Source: Nematopogon swammerdamellus
Taxonomy: Eukaryota; Arthropoda; Insecta; Lepidoptera; Adelidae
Assembly: GCA_946902875.1 (NCBI GenBank)
Contig: OX336337.1
Coordinates: 4,712,001-4,776,000, forward strand
DNA length: 64,000 nt
Direction of reading: 5' to 3'
This document shows positions 43,201 to 55,200 of the stretch, in pieces. Within the stretch, counting starts at the first letter, position 1. The number at the start of each line of letters is the position of its first letter. A program made the translations under genes and the position numbers. Under the pieces are notes generated by a model. It did no database searches. It was not told the DNA's origin and saw only the letters and a program-made list of their open reading frames with translations.

Positions 43201-46200
43201 GTTATATAAAATAGCTTGCTCACTCGTTCTCCTAGGCGACACGTCTCCCTCCTGTTCCGGCTTCGCTGGTGAGCTCTTCCTAGGCGAGCGGGGTTCGGGC
43301 GTGCGGCCGGGGGAGCGCGGCGGTGGTTCGGTGAGATCGGGGTCCACGTGGGGGGCGCGCGCCGCCTGCTGCAGGATGTGTTTCTTCTGCTCGTGTCCGG
43401 CCGCGAAGTATGAGAATACGCACAGCACCGCGTAGCATATCTGGTCCGCCTGCGCACACATCGAGACTCCGTTTCACACAAACTTTTTTTTTCATCGATA
43501 ATGGGTTATTAAGTCATACAATTTATCGACAAACTTTCGACCGAAAGTTCACGTCCCTTCTTAGGAATGCAGACAGTTGCGCATATTTCCCACGCATCAT
43601 AACTTCCTGGTGGCACTATACTTCCTCTTGTAATATTGCGACATTAAAATTATCTCGTGGCATCGTGTTTCATTCGCTCAAGGTCGTACAATTTGTTAAA
43701 GCCAATTAATGTCGTGTAGACAACATATCTTTTTTTCATGGAAACTGACACGGTTGGCTACATCACCTACAACATCCGCGATGTCAGCCCATAACACCGT
43801 GTGAACTTGGCGCCACGTCAGTGCGTCCCTTCGATCGTGCCGGCTACACTGAACTGGACGGAAAACACAAACTATTTACATAGCCGTTTCGACCGACCTT
43901 TCATTCAGTGCGGTGGTTATACCAACCCGGGCGGGTTAAACCCTACCACCTAGTAATTAAGAAGGGAGTCATATCCCTTAGTCGCCTTTTACGACATCCA
44001 CGGGGAGAGATGCAGTGGGGCTATTCTTTTAAAGTACCGGCCCCACGCGGCCCCAATGATATTATATGTCAGCCTCGATAGCGCAGTGCTGCAGACAGTC
44101 GACTGTTGCTACTGTTGCTATTGATTGTTAAGCAACGCTGAGCGCGGTCAGTACTTGGATGGGTGACCGCTCGACCATTGGAGGCTGACCGTGGTTCGGT
44201 TTCCACGTAAAAGTGTAGGCCCCTTCCCTTCTTTCTTCTAGGTGGTATTGTTCAACCCGCCCGGGTTGATACCACCGCACTGAATGAAACGTCGGTCGAA
44301 ACGGCTATTTAAATAGTTTGTGTTTTCCGTCCAGTTCAGTGTAGCCGGTACGACCGAAGGGAAGCACTGACATGGCACCTAGTTCACCCGGTGTTATGGG
44401 CTGAAATCACGGATGTTGTAGGTGAGGTAGCCAGCCGTGTCAGTTTCCATAAAAAAATGATGTTGTCTACACGACATTTGGCGTTAACAAATTACCTTAA
44501 ATAATAAACGACCTTGAGCGAATGAAAGTATAGTGCCACCAGGAAGTTATGATGCGTGGGAAATATGCGCAACTGTCTGCATTCCTAAGAATGGACGTGA
44601 ACTTTCGGTCGAAAGTTTGTCGATAAATTGTATGACTTAATAACCAATTTATCGACAAACTTTCGACCGAAAGTTCACGTCCCTTCTTAGGAATGCAGAC
44701 AGTTGCGCATATTTCTCACGCATCATAACTTCCTGGTGGCACTATACGACGGCATGTCTGTTGTTGAGAGCAAAAGTATATGTTGCTCTGCATCGTACGA
44801 ACACGTCTGAACGCGTGTGTTGTTGGTGCGAGACTGACTTCAGGTAGGACAATTGTCCTGATTTTAAAGTGCCACTTGTGGAGCTCGAATAACACATCTA
44901 CCTATTTTTATTTAAGTAACATGTAATATCATTGCTTACTTCTGTATTAGCAAATTGCTATTTGAACCGATTATTTAAGCCTCCTAAGACATCTCGTAAA
45001 ACATACAACTGTCCCAAAACTCAACGTCAAGCGGGAACCAGGGAGTAGGCCAGGTTTTTGACTACCCGGGGAAAAATAAGAAAAAAATTGGAGGCATTTG
45101 TTTTTTATGATATGATATTTTTTTTTAAAAACCTTGAAAATTGACATCTCGTTCAACATTTTTAGGTACTACGACTACTTGCAAATATAATTGTTAATAT
45201 TTTTTTATTGGTAGTCTAATTTCATCACCTTCTGTTACAACGTATTTTAGCTCCGGTTAACTTTGATCAACTGTACGAGAAATGTCACTTTAATGGACAG
45301 GTAAATACTAACCGAGACTTAACCTGAGATATTGGAGTATTGTATAAGTACACTAGTACACTCCACTAGTTAATTGCGTACAGTGGAAAACTGATGACGG
45401 ACGTTGTATGATTGTTCATTTAATTCAGCAAGAAAGTTCACATAATGATCTTAATTTACTCAGCCTATGTGAGTCAGCATGTGAATAAAGAGGAATATCA
45501 TTCCGGCCTGAGTGACGTAGCATGCGAATAAAGTGGAAAATTATTTCAGCCTGGGTGATGTAGCATGTTAATAAAGCGGAATATTATTGCAGCCTGAGTG
45601 ACGTAGCATGTGAATAAAGTGCATTATTTATACAGCCTGAGTGACGTAGCATATGAATAAAGTGGTATATTGTTGAAGCCTGAGTGACAGTATGCGAATA
45701 AAGTAGTATATTATTGCAGCCTGGGTGACGTAGCATGCGAATAAAGTGGAATATTATTGCACCCTGAGTGACGTAGCATGTGAATAAAGTGGTACATATA
45801 TTGTTGAAGCCTGAATGACAGTATGCGAATAAAGTAGTATATTATTGCAGCCTGGGTGACGTAGCATGCGAATAAAGTGGAATATTATTGCACCCTGAGT
45901 GACGTAGCATGTGAAAATAGTGCATTATTATTTCAGCCTGAGTGACGTAGCATATGAATAAAGTGGTATATTATATAAGCCTGAGTGATGTAGAATGTGA
46001 ATAAAGTGCATTATTATTTCAGCCTGAGTTACGTAGCATATGAATAAAGTGGAACATGATTCCAGCCTGGGTGACGTAGCATGTGAATAAAGTGGAGTAT
46101 TATTCCAGCACGGGTGACGAAGCATTTGAATAAAGTAGAATAATAAATATGTTCTGGAAAAGAGAGAAATAGTGAAAGAAAATAAGGTGTTCAGTGCTCA

Positions 46201-49200
46201 AAGATAAGAGAAGTGCTTGCACGTACATGGAACACAAATAGCTGCCAGAGTAGATAGGGTAGGAACGTGCATGAACGACACCCGTACTGCGGCTGTGTGG
46301 GGCAAGGCGCAAGATGGCGCCGCGTCCTGGGTCACGTGACATCGACCACTATCGACCGGCTAAGCCATATCGAGAAGAAGCGGTGAAGGTCTAACACTAC
46401 TTTCTCTGCCTAAAAAAACATAAAACATAAAACAACATTCAGGAAAACATAAAACTGATCAGAAGATGTGTGAAAATGATTTTTTGTCAATGTAAGTGTA
46501 ATTGTACCGCTCAAAACAGAATTGATATACTTACACGTTCTATACAATTTAAGCATTCATATTTATAATGAAAATAATAAAAGAAAGTAAGAAAAGATGT
46601 AATTGTCTTCCCTAAATATTCCTCAAATGTGTTTTCAGCGGTGCATTTTTACCGTCTACAACTTGACAGACAATACACAGGAAAATATTGATGATGAAAG
46701 AAAACACGACAACTTTGAAACTAGCGGAGTGCTTTAAAAATACTCACCATTATCGATTTGTATTTCCTCTGAGTGATTTGTCTCGTTTTTGGATCTGTAA
46801 TAGGGTGGACAAAATTTATAACTCCGGATCGAAAGAATGTTTCGGTACATAAGCGCACTCTCCCGACTAACCGGGGTTAGCAGAGCAATTAGGTGTTTTG
46901 CTGCAAGCACTAGGGTGAATTGCCAAAGCAACAGTTCATAAGGATGACGTCACATCTGCTAGATGTCAACGAAAATAACGAAACGCCTAAATCAAAACTA
47001 TAGCAATGGTTTGACTGTCACGCAAACCATTGCAATTATAGTTAAAATATAAAAAAATCCTTTTTTTTGCCGCACCTGTTACATTGTCAAAAAAACATGC
47101 AGTTTTCCTTTCTACTAACCAGAATAAAATCGAAATCATTGCTTTCGAAACCTAGGAGAATATGGGGGTGGATGGTAATTTTTAACTATATCATTAACAC
47201 CACTGAACTCAAAATAGTAAAAAAAAAACATATTTTTAGAATCCTTACAGTTAACTCTCAAGGAAGCCTAAAAACGAAAATACATTGTTTAAATAAAATA
47301 CATACATACATAGCGTCACGCCTGTATACCAGTGGAGTAGGCAGAGACAACGAATCTCCCTCCACGCGCCACCACCTGACACACCTCTGCCGACTGACGC
47401 TTTCTTCATACATGCTCGTCGGTTACTACGCAGTTGATCCTTTTTGAGCACACGCCCGATCTGGTCCAGGTACGTGCGTCTAGCTAGGGCGACCCTTCCC
47501 AACTCTTCCAACACGCATTCGCTCCAAAAATGTCTTTCGTTAGTCTCCTATCATGCATTCTTCCAACACGACCGAACCACTGAAGTCAAACCGAAGTAGG
47601 TATTCCTTTCTAAGTAGTAATTGTGTTGGATTTCGTGGAGCGTTCTCTATCCCTTAGGGTGTCTGGATTCTAAGGGATGGAGAAGATGAGTACTATAGGG
47701 CTGATATTAACAAAATTATTGTTAACAGCCCTAAAATTAATTAAAAGACAAAACGCTTGCCCTGTCGCACTACACTATTTCTCAATATTTCTTTCATAGT
47801 TAAAGAAAAAAATATTAATAATTTACAACACTTACTGAACTCCTCCAGTACAAATATTCCCCCGTTCTGAGTGAAGCATTTCCTTATGTGGTCCAGCCGC
47901 ACAAAGAACTGAAAACACAAACATTATAACGTAAAATGTCTACCTCATCGTACCTACACACATACATACATGCATACCACATGCTGTATCCCGACAATCG
48001 GGGTAAGCAGAGTAATCGGTGTTGTGCTGCAAAAACTGCGGAAAATTACAGCACAACTTGTACCGTGCAACGGTACTTGTACCGTGTGGGGCCGGTACTT
48101 TAAAAGAATAGCCCCACTGCATTGCTCCCCGTGTATGTCGTAAAAGGCGACTAAGGGATATGACTCCCTTCTTATATTACTAGGTGGTAGGGTTTAACCC
48201 GCCCGGGTTGGTACCATCGCACTGAATGAAAGGCCGGTCGAAACGGCTATGTAAATAGTTTGTGTTTTCCGTCCAGTTCAGTGTAGCCGGCACGACCGAA
48301 GGGAAGCACTGACGTGGCACCAAGTTCAACCGGTGTTATGGGCTCACATCGCGGATGTTGTAGGTGATGTAGCCAACCGTGTCAGTTTCCAAAAAAAAAA
48401 AAAAAAACAACACCGACCACCGCGCTTAGCAAAGTATTCGGTCGAGATAACAAGCAGCAAGTAAGGCACGAAGACCCACCTGCTGCATAACTGGGTGGAA
48501 GTACCGCGCCAAGGTGAGAAGTGGCTATCTCAAGAACATTAATGTTCTTGGGCTATCCTATCGCCATTTAGCACGGCATCTTGTCCTTATAACTTAGTCG
48601 CCTTTTACATGCACGGGGAGAGATGTAGTTGGGTTATTCTTTTCTAGTACCGGCCCCACACGGTACCTCATCGTCATGTCACAGTACCTACTTGCAAATA
48701 TCCGCTGTGGTTGTAAATTGTATGAAATGAGTCTACGTGGACAAACCAGATAAAAAAAACAAAATTTTATCAATGACGTATCATGTATTCTACATAAAAT
48801 CTCTTTGAATTTTATTGTCTTTTCGACGTTTCGATAAGTGCTTTCACCGTCTACATATTTTAGAAGTCGAGTATTGTACAGTGTGCATTTAAAATCTATA
48901 CAAGCTGTTTCAGGATAGGGTTTCGTAACTTCAGGGTTCGAAAGGGGTCCATATTTGAAAACGAAAAGCTCTGAAACTTTTTCCCAGATTCGGTCATTTT
49001 ATAGTACTTTTTAACCGACTTCCAAAAAAGGAGGAGGTTCTCAATTCGTCTGTATGTTTTTTTTTTTTATTTTTTTTTTTATTTTTATTTTTTTGTATGT
49101 TTGTAACACGATTTCTCCGTCAATTGAGGGCCGATTTAGAAAATTCTTTTTTTGTTAGTTAGGTCATACTTCCGAGGTGGTCCCATTTCAATTTTATCGA

Positions 49201-52200
49201 AATTGGTTCAGTGGTTTTCGAAAAATCAGCATAATACTATGGTGTGTGGTTACCTTCAGCAAAACTTGTGATGTGGTCGTTTTCGGCAATTTTCAGTTTG
49301 ATAAATTAGTATGGTGTGTGGTTACCTTCAGCAAAACATTTGTGATGTGGACTTATTCAGCAATTTGCAGTCTGACACATATGGCGAATAATTCTGTACC
49401 ACTTCAATCGATTTCGATTATTCGATTTCGATTATTCTTTTTTATGTAATATTACTAAAAAGAATGAAATAAAAACTGTTTTAAAAAAAATATTAAACCG
49501 ATTTCCAAAAAACAAAAAAAAAAAAACTAAAAAGTATTAAATACCTAATATTTTGAAATTTTCTCTGTCCTGTTGAAATACATGAATCGATATACTAGTG
49601 ATACATATTCGGACCCTTGTTTCATGAATATTCTAAATTTGAAATTTTTTTATCTTTTCCGACCGGCGTTTAATTTATTATGGTACCTGGCCAGTACCTA
49701 CTGTACCGAGTACCATCGAGCTGGTTTGATGATGGAGACAGAAGGTGGCCATAGGAACTCCTAAACTACACATGATAAACCCATCGTGTTTGGGCTCGTT
49801 GCATTTGTCTTCACGAGAAATTTACTTTAGACCTAAAAGATTCTCAATTCGACGGTATGTTTTCTTTTTTTGGATGTTTGTTACGCGATTACTCCGTCAA
49901 TTGTGGGCCGATTTTGAAAATTCTTTTTTTTTTTATTTGAAAGGGGATAACCCTGAGGTTTTTGAAGTGAAAACTTCTTTAGCGGCTCTTGGCACTTTTT
50001 TAGGTGGGTAAAAATGTATAACTCGCGACATCGCGTCAGCGTCATTTTTAAAATGAAACCTTAAGTCATTGCGTTAAGGGTTAAGTTAGAGTGGCACGGG
50101 ATCTGCCGGCACTCCCGGAGTGCAACTGTTAAGTAGGGTTCCGTAACACGTTTATGTCTGTCCATTCTACTAAGTTCTGCAAAATGAATGTAGGGTTCCG
50201 TAACATATGCATGTCTATCCGTTCTACTAAATTTTACAATTTTCAACCAAGGTCCTCCGACGGTTATTTTATAATAAAAGTAGGCTTCCGTAACACGTTT
50301 ATGTCTGTCCATTCTACTAAGTTCTGCAACATCACCTACAACGTCTGTGATGTCAGCCCATAACACCAGTGCCATGTCAGTGCTTCCCCCTTTGATCGTG
50401 CTGACTACACTGAACTGGTCGGAAAACACAAACTATTTACATAGCCGTTTCGACCGACGTTTAATTCAGTGCGGTGGTACCAACCCGGGAAGGTTAAACC
50501 CTACCACCAAGTAAAATTACGAGGGAAGGGACTTACAGTTTTACGAGGAATCCGAACCTTGGTCAGCCTCCAACGGTCAGCGGTCACCCATCTAAGTACT
50601 GACCGCACCCAGCGTTGCTTAAAATTCAATAGCGACAGTTGACTGTCTGCACCACTGAGCTATCGAAGCTGACGTGGTCCTATTTTAATTGGGTCAAGAT
50701 CGGATTGGAAAGCGAGGCGGAATCGCGAGGCCGAAGGCCGAGCGATTCCGCCGAGTACATTAATAGCAAAAAATTACTAAAAAAAACTGTGAAATAAAAA
50801 AAAAGTTTTAAAAAACATAAAACTGACTTCCTAAAAAAAAAAGGAAAACTAAAAAACTATTCAAAATAAAAATATAAAAACCGCCTTCAAAAATATATGA
50901 AATAAAAACCTAAAAAAAAAAAACGAACCCTAGAGTTGAAGGCGGTGCTAAAGCAAGCAAAAATGATGCATGAAAGAAAACATGAGTGGATGATAATATC
51001 CTTTGTGATTTGTAAAGCAAGCAAAAATGATGCATGAAAGAAAACATGAGTGGATGATAATATCCTTTGTGATTTGTGTAGCCTTTTTAGCACCGCCTTC
51101 AACTCTAGGGTTCGTTTTTTTTTTTTTAGGTTTTTATTTCATATATTTTTGAAGGCGGTTTTTATATTTTTATTTTGAATAGTTTTTTAGTTTTCCTTTT
51201 TTTTTTAGGAAGTCGGTTTTATGTTTTTTAAAACTTTTTTTTTATTTCACAGTTTTTGGTGAAAATCGTTTCATCTATTTGGTGGACGGTTAACATCCGC
51301 CTTTATTAAATAAAAATAAAATGACTAAATTGCAATTTTTAACTAGTAGAATTGAACTGCATGTAGGTAAATTCCAAACACTTAAATTTAAATGACATCA
51401 AAAGAAAAAGGGGACTGGACTAGGTCATTGCACTACCTAGACCTAGACAGCACCTCCCCATACTCACTGTACATCGAGTTTTTATAACAATTTCCAATTT
51501 TTGTATAAAAAAAAAGTACGAAATTTCGATTTGAGTGATAAGGATTTCTTTCTTCTAATAATGAGTACTTTCTATTCCTGAAGTTTCTCAAGCCTATCCT
51601 GAAACACCCTGTATACATTCCATCGCGTGAACTTCAGATATTCAGATAAGTGACTAAAGCTATATTTGCTATACGTGCTCAATGTTTATCCGTGCCTAAC
51701 GATGCTGGAGACAAACTTGATTATTGTTTGTATCTTTCTGTATTTTCATATCTGTTTGTTTCTGTTTGTTTATGGCCAAATAAATAAAATATAAGACATT
51801 TTAAGGTTCAGGGGTTTTTTTTTTATTTGTAATTAAATTTTTATGTCCAGCTTTTTTAGGTTTCCGTATCCCAGACGGAAGCCTATTACTAAGACTCCGT
51901 CGTCAGTCAGTCCGTCCGTCCGTCCGAGGGCTGTATCTTTTGAACCGTAATAGGTAGCCCGTTGAAACTTTCATAGAATATGCGTTACTATGGCGGATGA
52001 AACAACAAATAAGAAAAATAAGAAAAAGTTAAAAATTAAGGGGGGCCCCCATACAAGAAACATTTTATTAAAATAGATTCTGTGAAAATTTCAACTGGCT
52101 ACCTATTACGGTTCAAGAGATACAGCCCTCGGACAGACAGACGGACGGACGGACGGACAGACAGACGGACGGACGTACGGACGGGCGGACAGACAGACAG

Positions 52201-55200
52201 CGGAGGCTTAGTAATAATAGGTTTCCGTACGGGATACGAAAACCTAAAAATGTGGCCGTTTAGGAAAATAATGTTTCCACTGTTTATTTTATTCTCAGAA
52301 AACTGCACACATTACTCAGACAAATGTATTGTTTAGGTCGCAAATACGTATAATTATTACAATACATATTGTGTTTTCTGCAACGAGTGTTTTCTAGAAC
52401 ATGCGACAACACTAAAGGTACGCGTCCACATGTCTGCGCGGTACGCATCGCACGCATGCATGACGCATCGGATCAAACGCATTTTTAGAATTACTGCGTC
52501 CACTGTATCCGCAACGCGGGCCCACACGACCACGATTTGCATTCGGATTTTCATCATCATCCGCCATGCGTACTATCCGTCCGGTGCGGTGAGTGAACTC
52601 ACTTCTATGGAAAACCACACAAATAATACTAAAATGCGTTTGATGTCACCAATACCACTGACTTATAGTTATATATTTTGATGTGAAGCATGCAAAGATA
52701 TTTAAATCTTTAATAGGCTATAGAGCGGGCATTGGGAACATTTTAATACAAAAACTGTGATCTCGAACGTCAATAACGCCATCTATAAACTCACATGTGG
52801 GCGTGTCCACCTCACCACTAGTATGAGCGACCTATTACCTACAATTTTGGTAACAGTTAGTAGGATTACAAATTTTGTTCTTGTTTTCCGGTCTAGTAGT
52901 TAGTATAAATGTCTTTGGATGCATGCGATGCGTACGATGCGCCGTCATGACAGAAACACACATAATATTGTACAACCTGAAAATAACGTATACTCTACAC
53001 GAAACTAAATCTACCATGCAGTTGTGCCGATACATAAATAAATAGTGCTTTGCTTAGTAGTAGTGCGTCACACAATATTATGTACATAGAGAGGTGCTGT
53101 AGGCAACATCAAGCGAGTTGCCGGGTCTGTCACTGCCAATCTTGTGGAAACATTTATTTGTAACTTCAATATTATCAAAAATTATTTCATTGAAATTTCA
53201 AACCTCTTGTAAAAACTATTCCACAGAATTTGTCCAAGATGATCGCCAACATGCTATCGTTTCTTCACGGTAAGATATTGCCGATCATGACAACGTTGAC
53301 GTGCAGCTTTTCCCTCTAGAGGGAATAGCGGAAGCGGGTGTGGCTCTGGGGAGGCGTGGGTGGGTGAAGGGATGGGGCGTGTGGGTACTGCGGCGGAGCG
53401 GGCGCGCCTCGCAGGCTGAGCCGCACCGAACTTGTGAGATGGCATAGTTCTACAAGTGACGTGACTCACACAGTGTCCGACGGGCGGCGGGCGGGCGTCG
53501 CACGAGCTAACGCCGCCGGACCACCCGAGCCGGCGCCGGCGCCGGCGGCGTCGGGTGAGAGGAACATTAAACTAAAGTGTCCAGACGGCTCGAATGTGTT
53601 CGCTAGTCGGTGGCCGAATGATTGCATGGTACGAATGTAAGCTGTCAAGTGCAAGTAATAAACAAATAAGAAAGGGCATCTATGTATGTGCATGCAGCGG
53701 CGTCGGCGCGGAGCGGTGCGGCGGCCCCGCCCCCTCCCACTCCCCCCTTCCCGCCCCAGCCCCACCCGCGCCGTCGCACCCCCGCACCGCCCCCCGCGCC
53801 CCGCACCGCACTCGCACTCGGGACAACTAAAACAACGCAACGCTAACACTGGCTAAAACAATCTGAAAGCCTCAAACTACAGGTAAAGCCCTACGACCTA
53901 AAAACAATAATTGCTCTAGATTGCACACCGTATCGACATCGTGACAGAAATTATAAAAGATCGTGTAATTTGTGGACAGAGTCAGCCAGAACTAGAATGA
54001 ACGACTAAGTACCTCGAAATCCTTTAGTGAAGCGGCGCGGGTGACACCGCGAGTCCGGGTAGGGAGGGGCAGAACAGAACATCAGATTAGTTGTGGCTGG
54101 GCGGGGCGAGGGGTGGGGGAGCCATCCCCTCCCCGCCTCTCGCGCCGCCCCGCCGCCCGCCCGCCCGCGACAAGGACCATCTCAAAAGTTCCTAGTGCGA
54201 GGACTCGACTCTCGCCGCACGCTCGGCGCTACCGCGACCGATGCCGTCTTCCAATAAAATAGTAAAAGCTCATCATTCCAAGATATGGCAAAAACTTCAG
54301 CAAAAATGGAGATATTTGCATACAAATAGCACATGCATAAATTGTATGTAATAGACGAGAAATTATCGTGGACGACGATTAAACTGCAAATACGTAAAAA
54401 TCCTCAAGGGTTGTGTCGCTACACGAAGGAGGGGATGTACGATACGAGTTTACTGGGACACCGGCGCAGCGGGCTGAGAACCCACACGAGCATAGAGGCA
54501 GGGGGATCGCTATCGACCTTAGGAAGATATACTCAGTACAGATACATAGATAAAATAAAAATACTCAATATAAAAATGAGGATAAGAGTAAAGAAGTGAG
54601 CAGCAGGAAAGTTTGAGTGGTCCTTGCTCCTGGGTGCGACCAGGTCGACGGGCTCTCGTGGCCGGGGACTTCTCTATGTATTATTCCAGCATTCTATCTT
54701 CTCACTGCATCGTCATATACTAATACTGATACTAGCCCATCGGTCTATGATTACATATTACATAATAGTGATATAGATAAATTGTAAGGGACGAGACGTC
54801 GCGCGGCAGCGGAGTCACAAGTCCAACACTAAGCGCAGCTCTCAGCTGGACGGACAGAGGACACACGTCCAAATGCAAGAGTTGACGAGCACTTCCGATA
54901 GGATTGTACTTATCGATTGGTTTGTTTTAGAAGCGTATAAAACATAAGGGACTTACCTTTGCTTAGGTTCTAACTGAAGCAGATAGGCAGGCACCATCGA
55001 AACTTATTGTCGTTGAGCATAAACGCAAGTTCGATGGAACCTCTCGTAAAAAACAACACCAAGGCCGACGAAGATAAAGTAACGAACGACACTCATGACA
55101 AACCTTGCTGTGGTGAAACAGTAGCCCCACTCCTTCCATGCACACCTTTGAACAAACATATCAAATACTTACATCGAATAGTTTTGATAAGCAAATGATT

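Larger units (their letters stand above)
43502..44750. repeat. Inverted triplication in a MADD intron
   Basis: 43502-43729 returns in reverse at 44459-44644 (lacking about 48 bp) and again directly at 44646-44750. All three share TTTATCGACAAACTTTCGAC and GGAATGCAGACAGTTGCGC. The space between the inverted arms holds two SINEs that also face each other. Confidence 0.88.
48905..51612. mobile_element. TIR element opened by 2.2 kb of nested repeats
   Basis: The left end TGTTTCAGGATAGGGTTTCG and right end CCTATCCTGAAACACCCTGT (reverse complement start CAGGGTGTTTCAGGATAGG) belong to the element seen whole at 25962-26450. The copy is continuous to about 49013 and resumes at about 51258 with GGTGGACGGTTAAC. 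Confidence 0.75.

Noticed and set aside
53466..53849. Minus-strand 127-residue ORF
   Set aside because: Arg/Gly-rich from GC composition; not in phase with MADD exons and without known motifs.
54955..55080. Possible MADD exon before the strong donor at 54955
   Set aside because: No frame matches the family, and the neighbouring exons already join without it in the correct phase.
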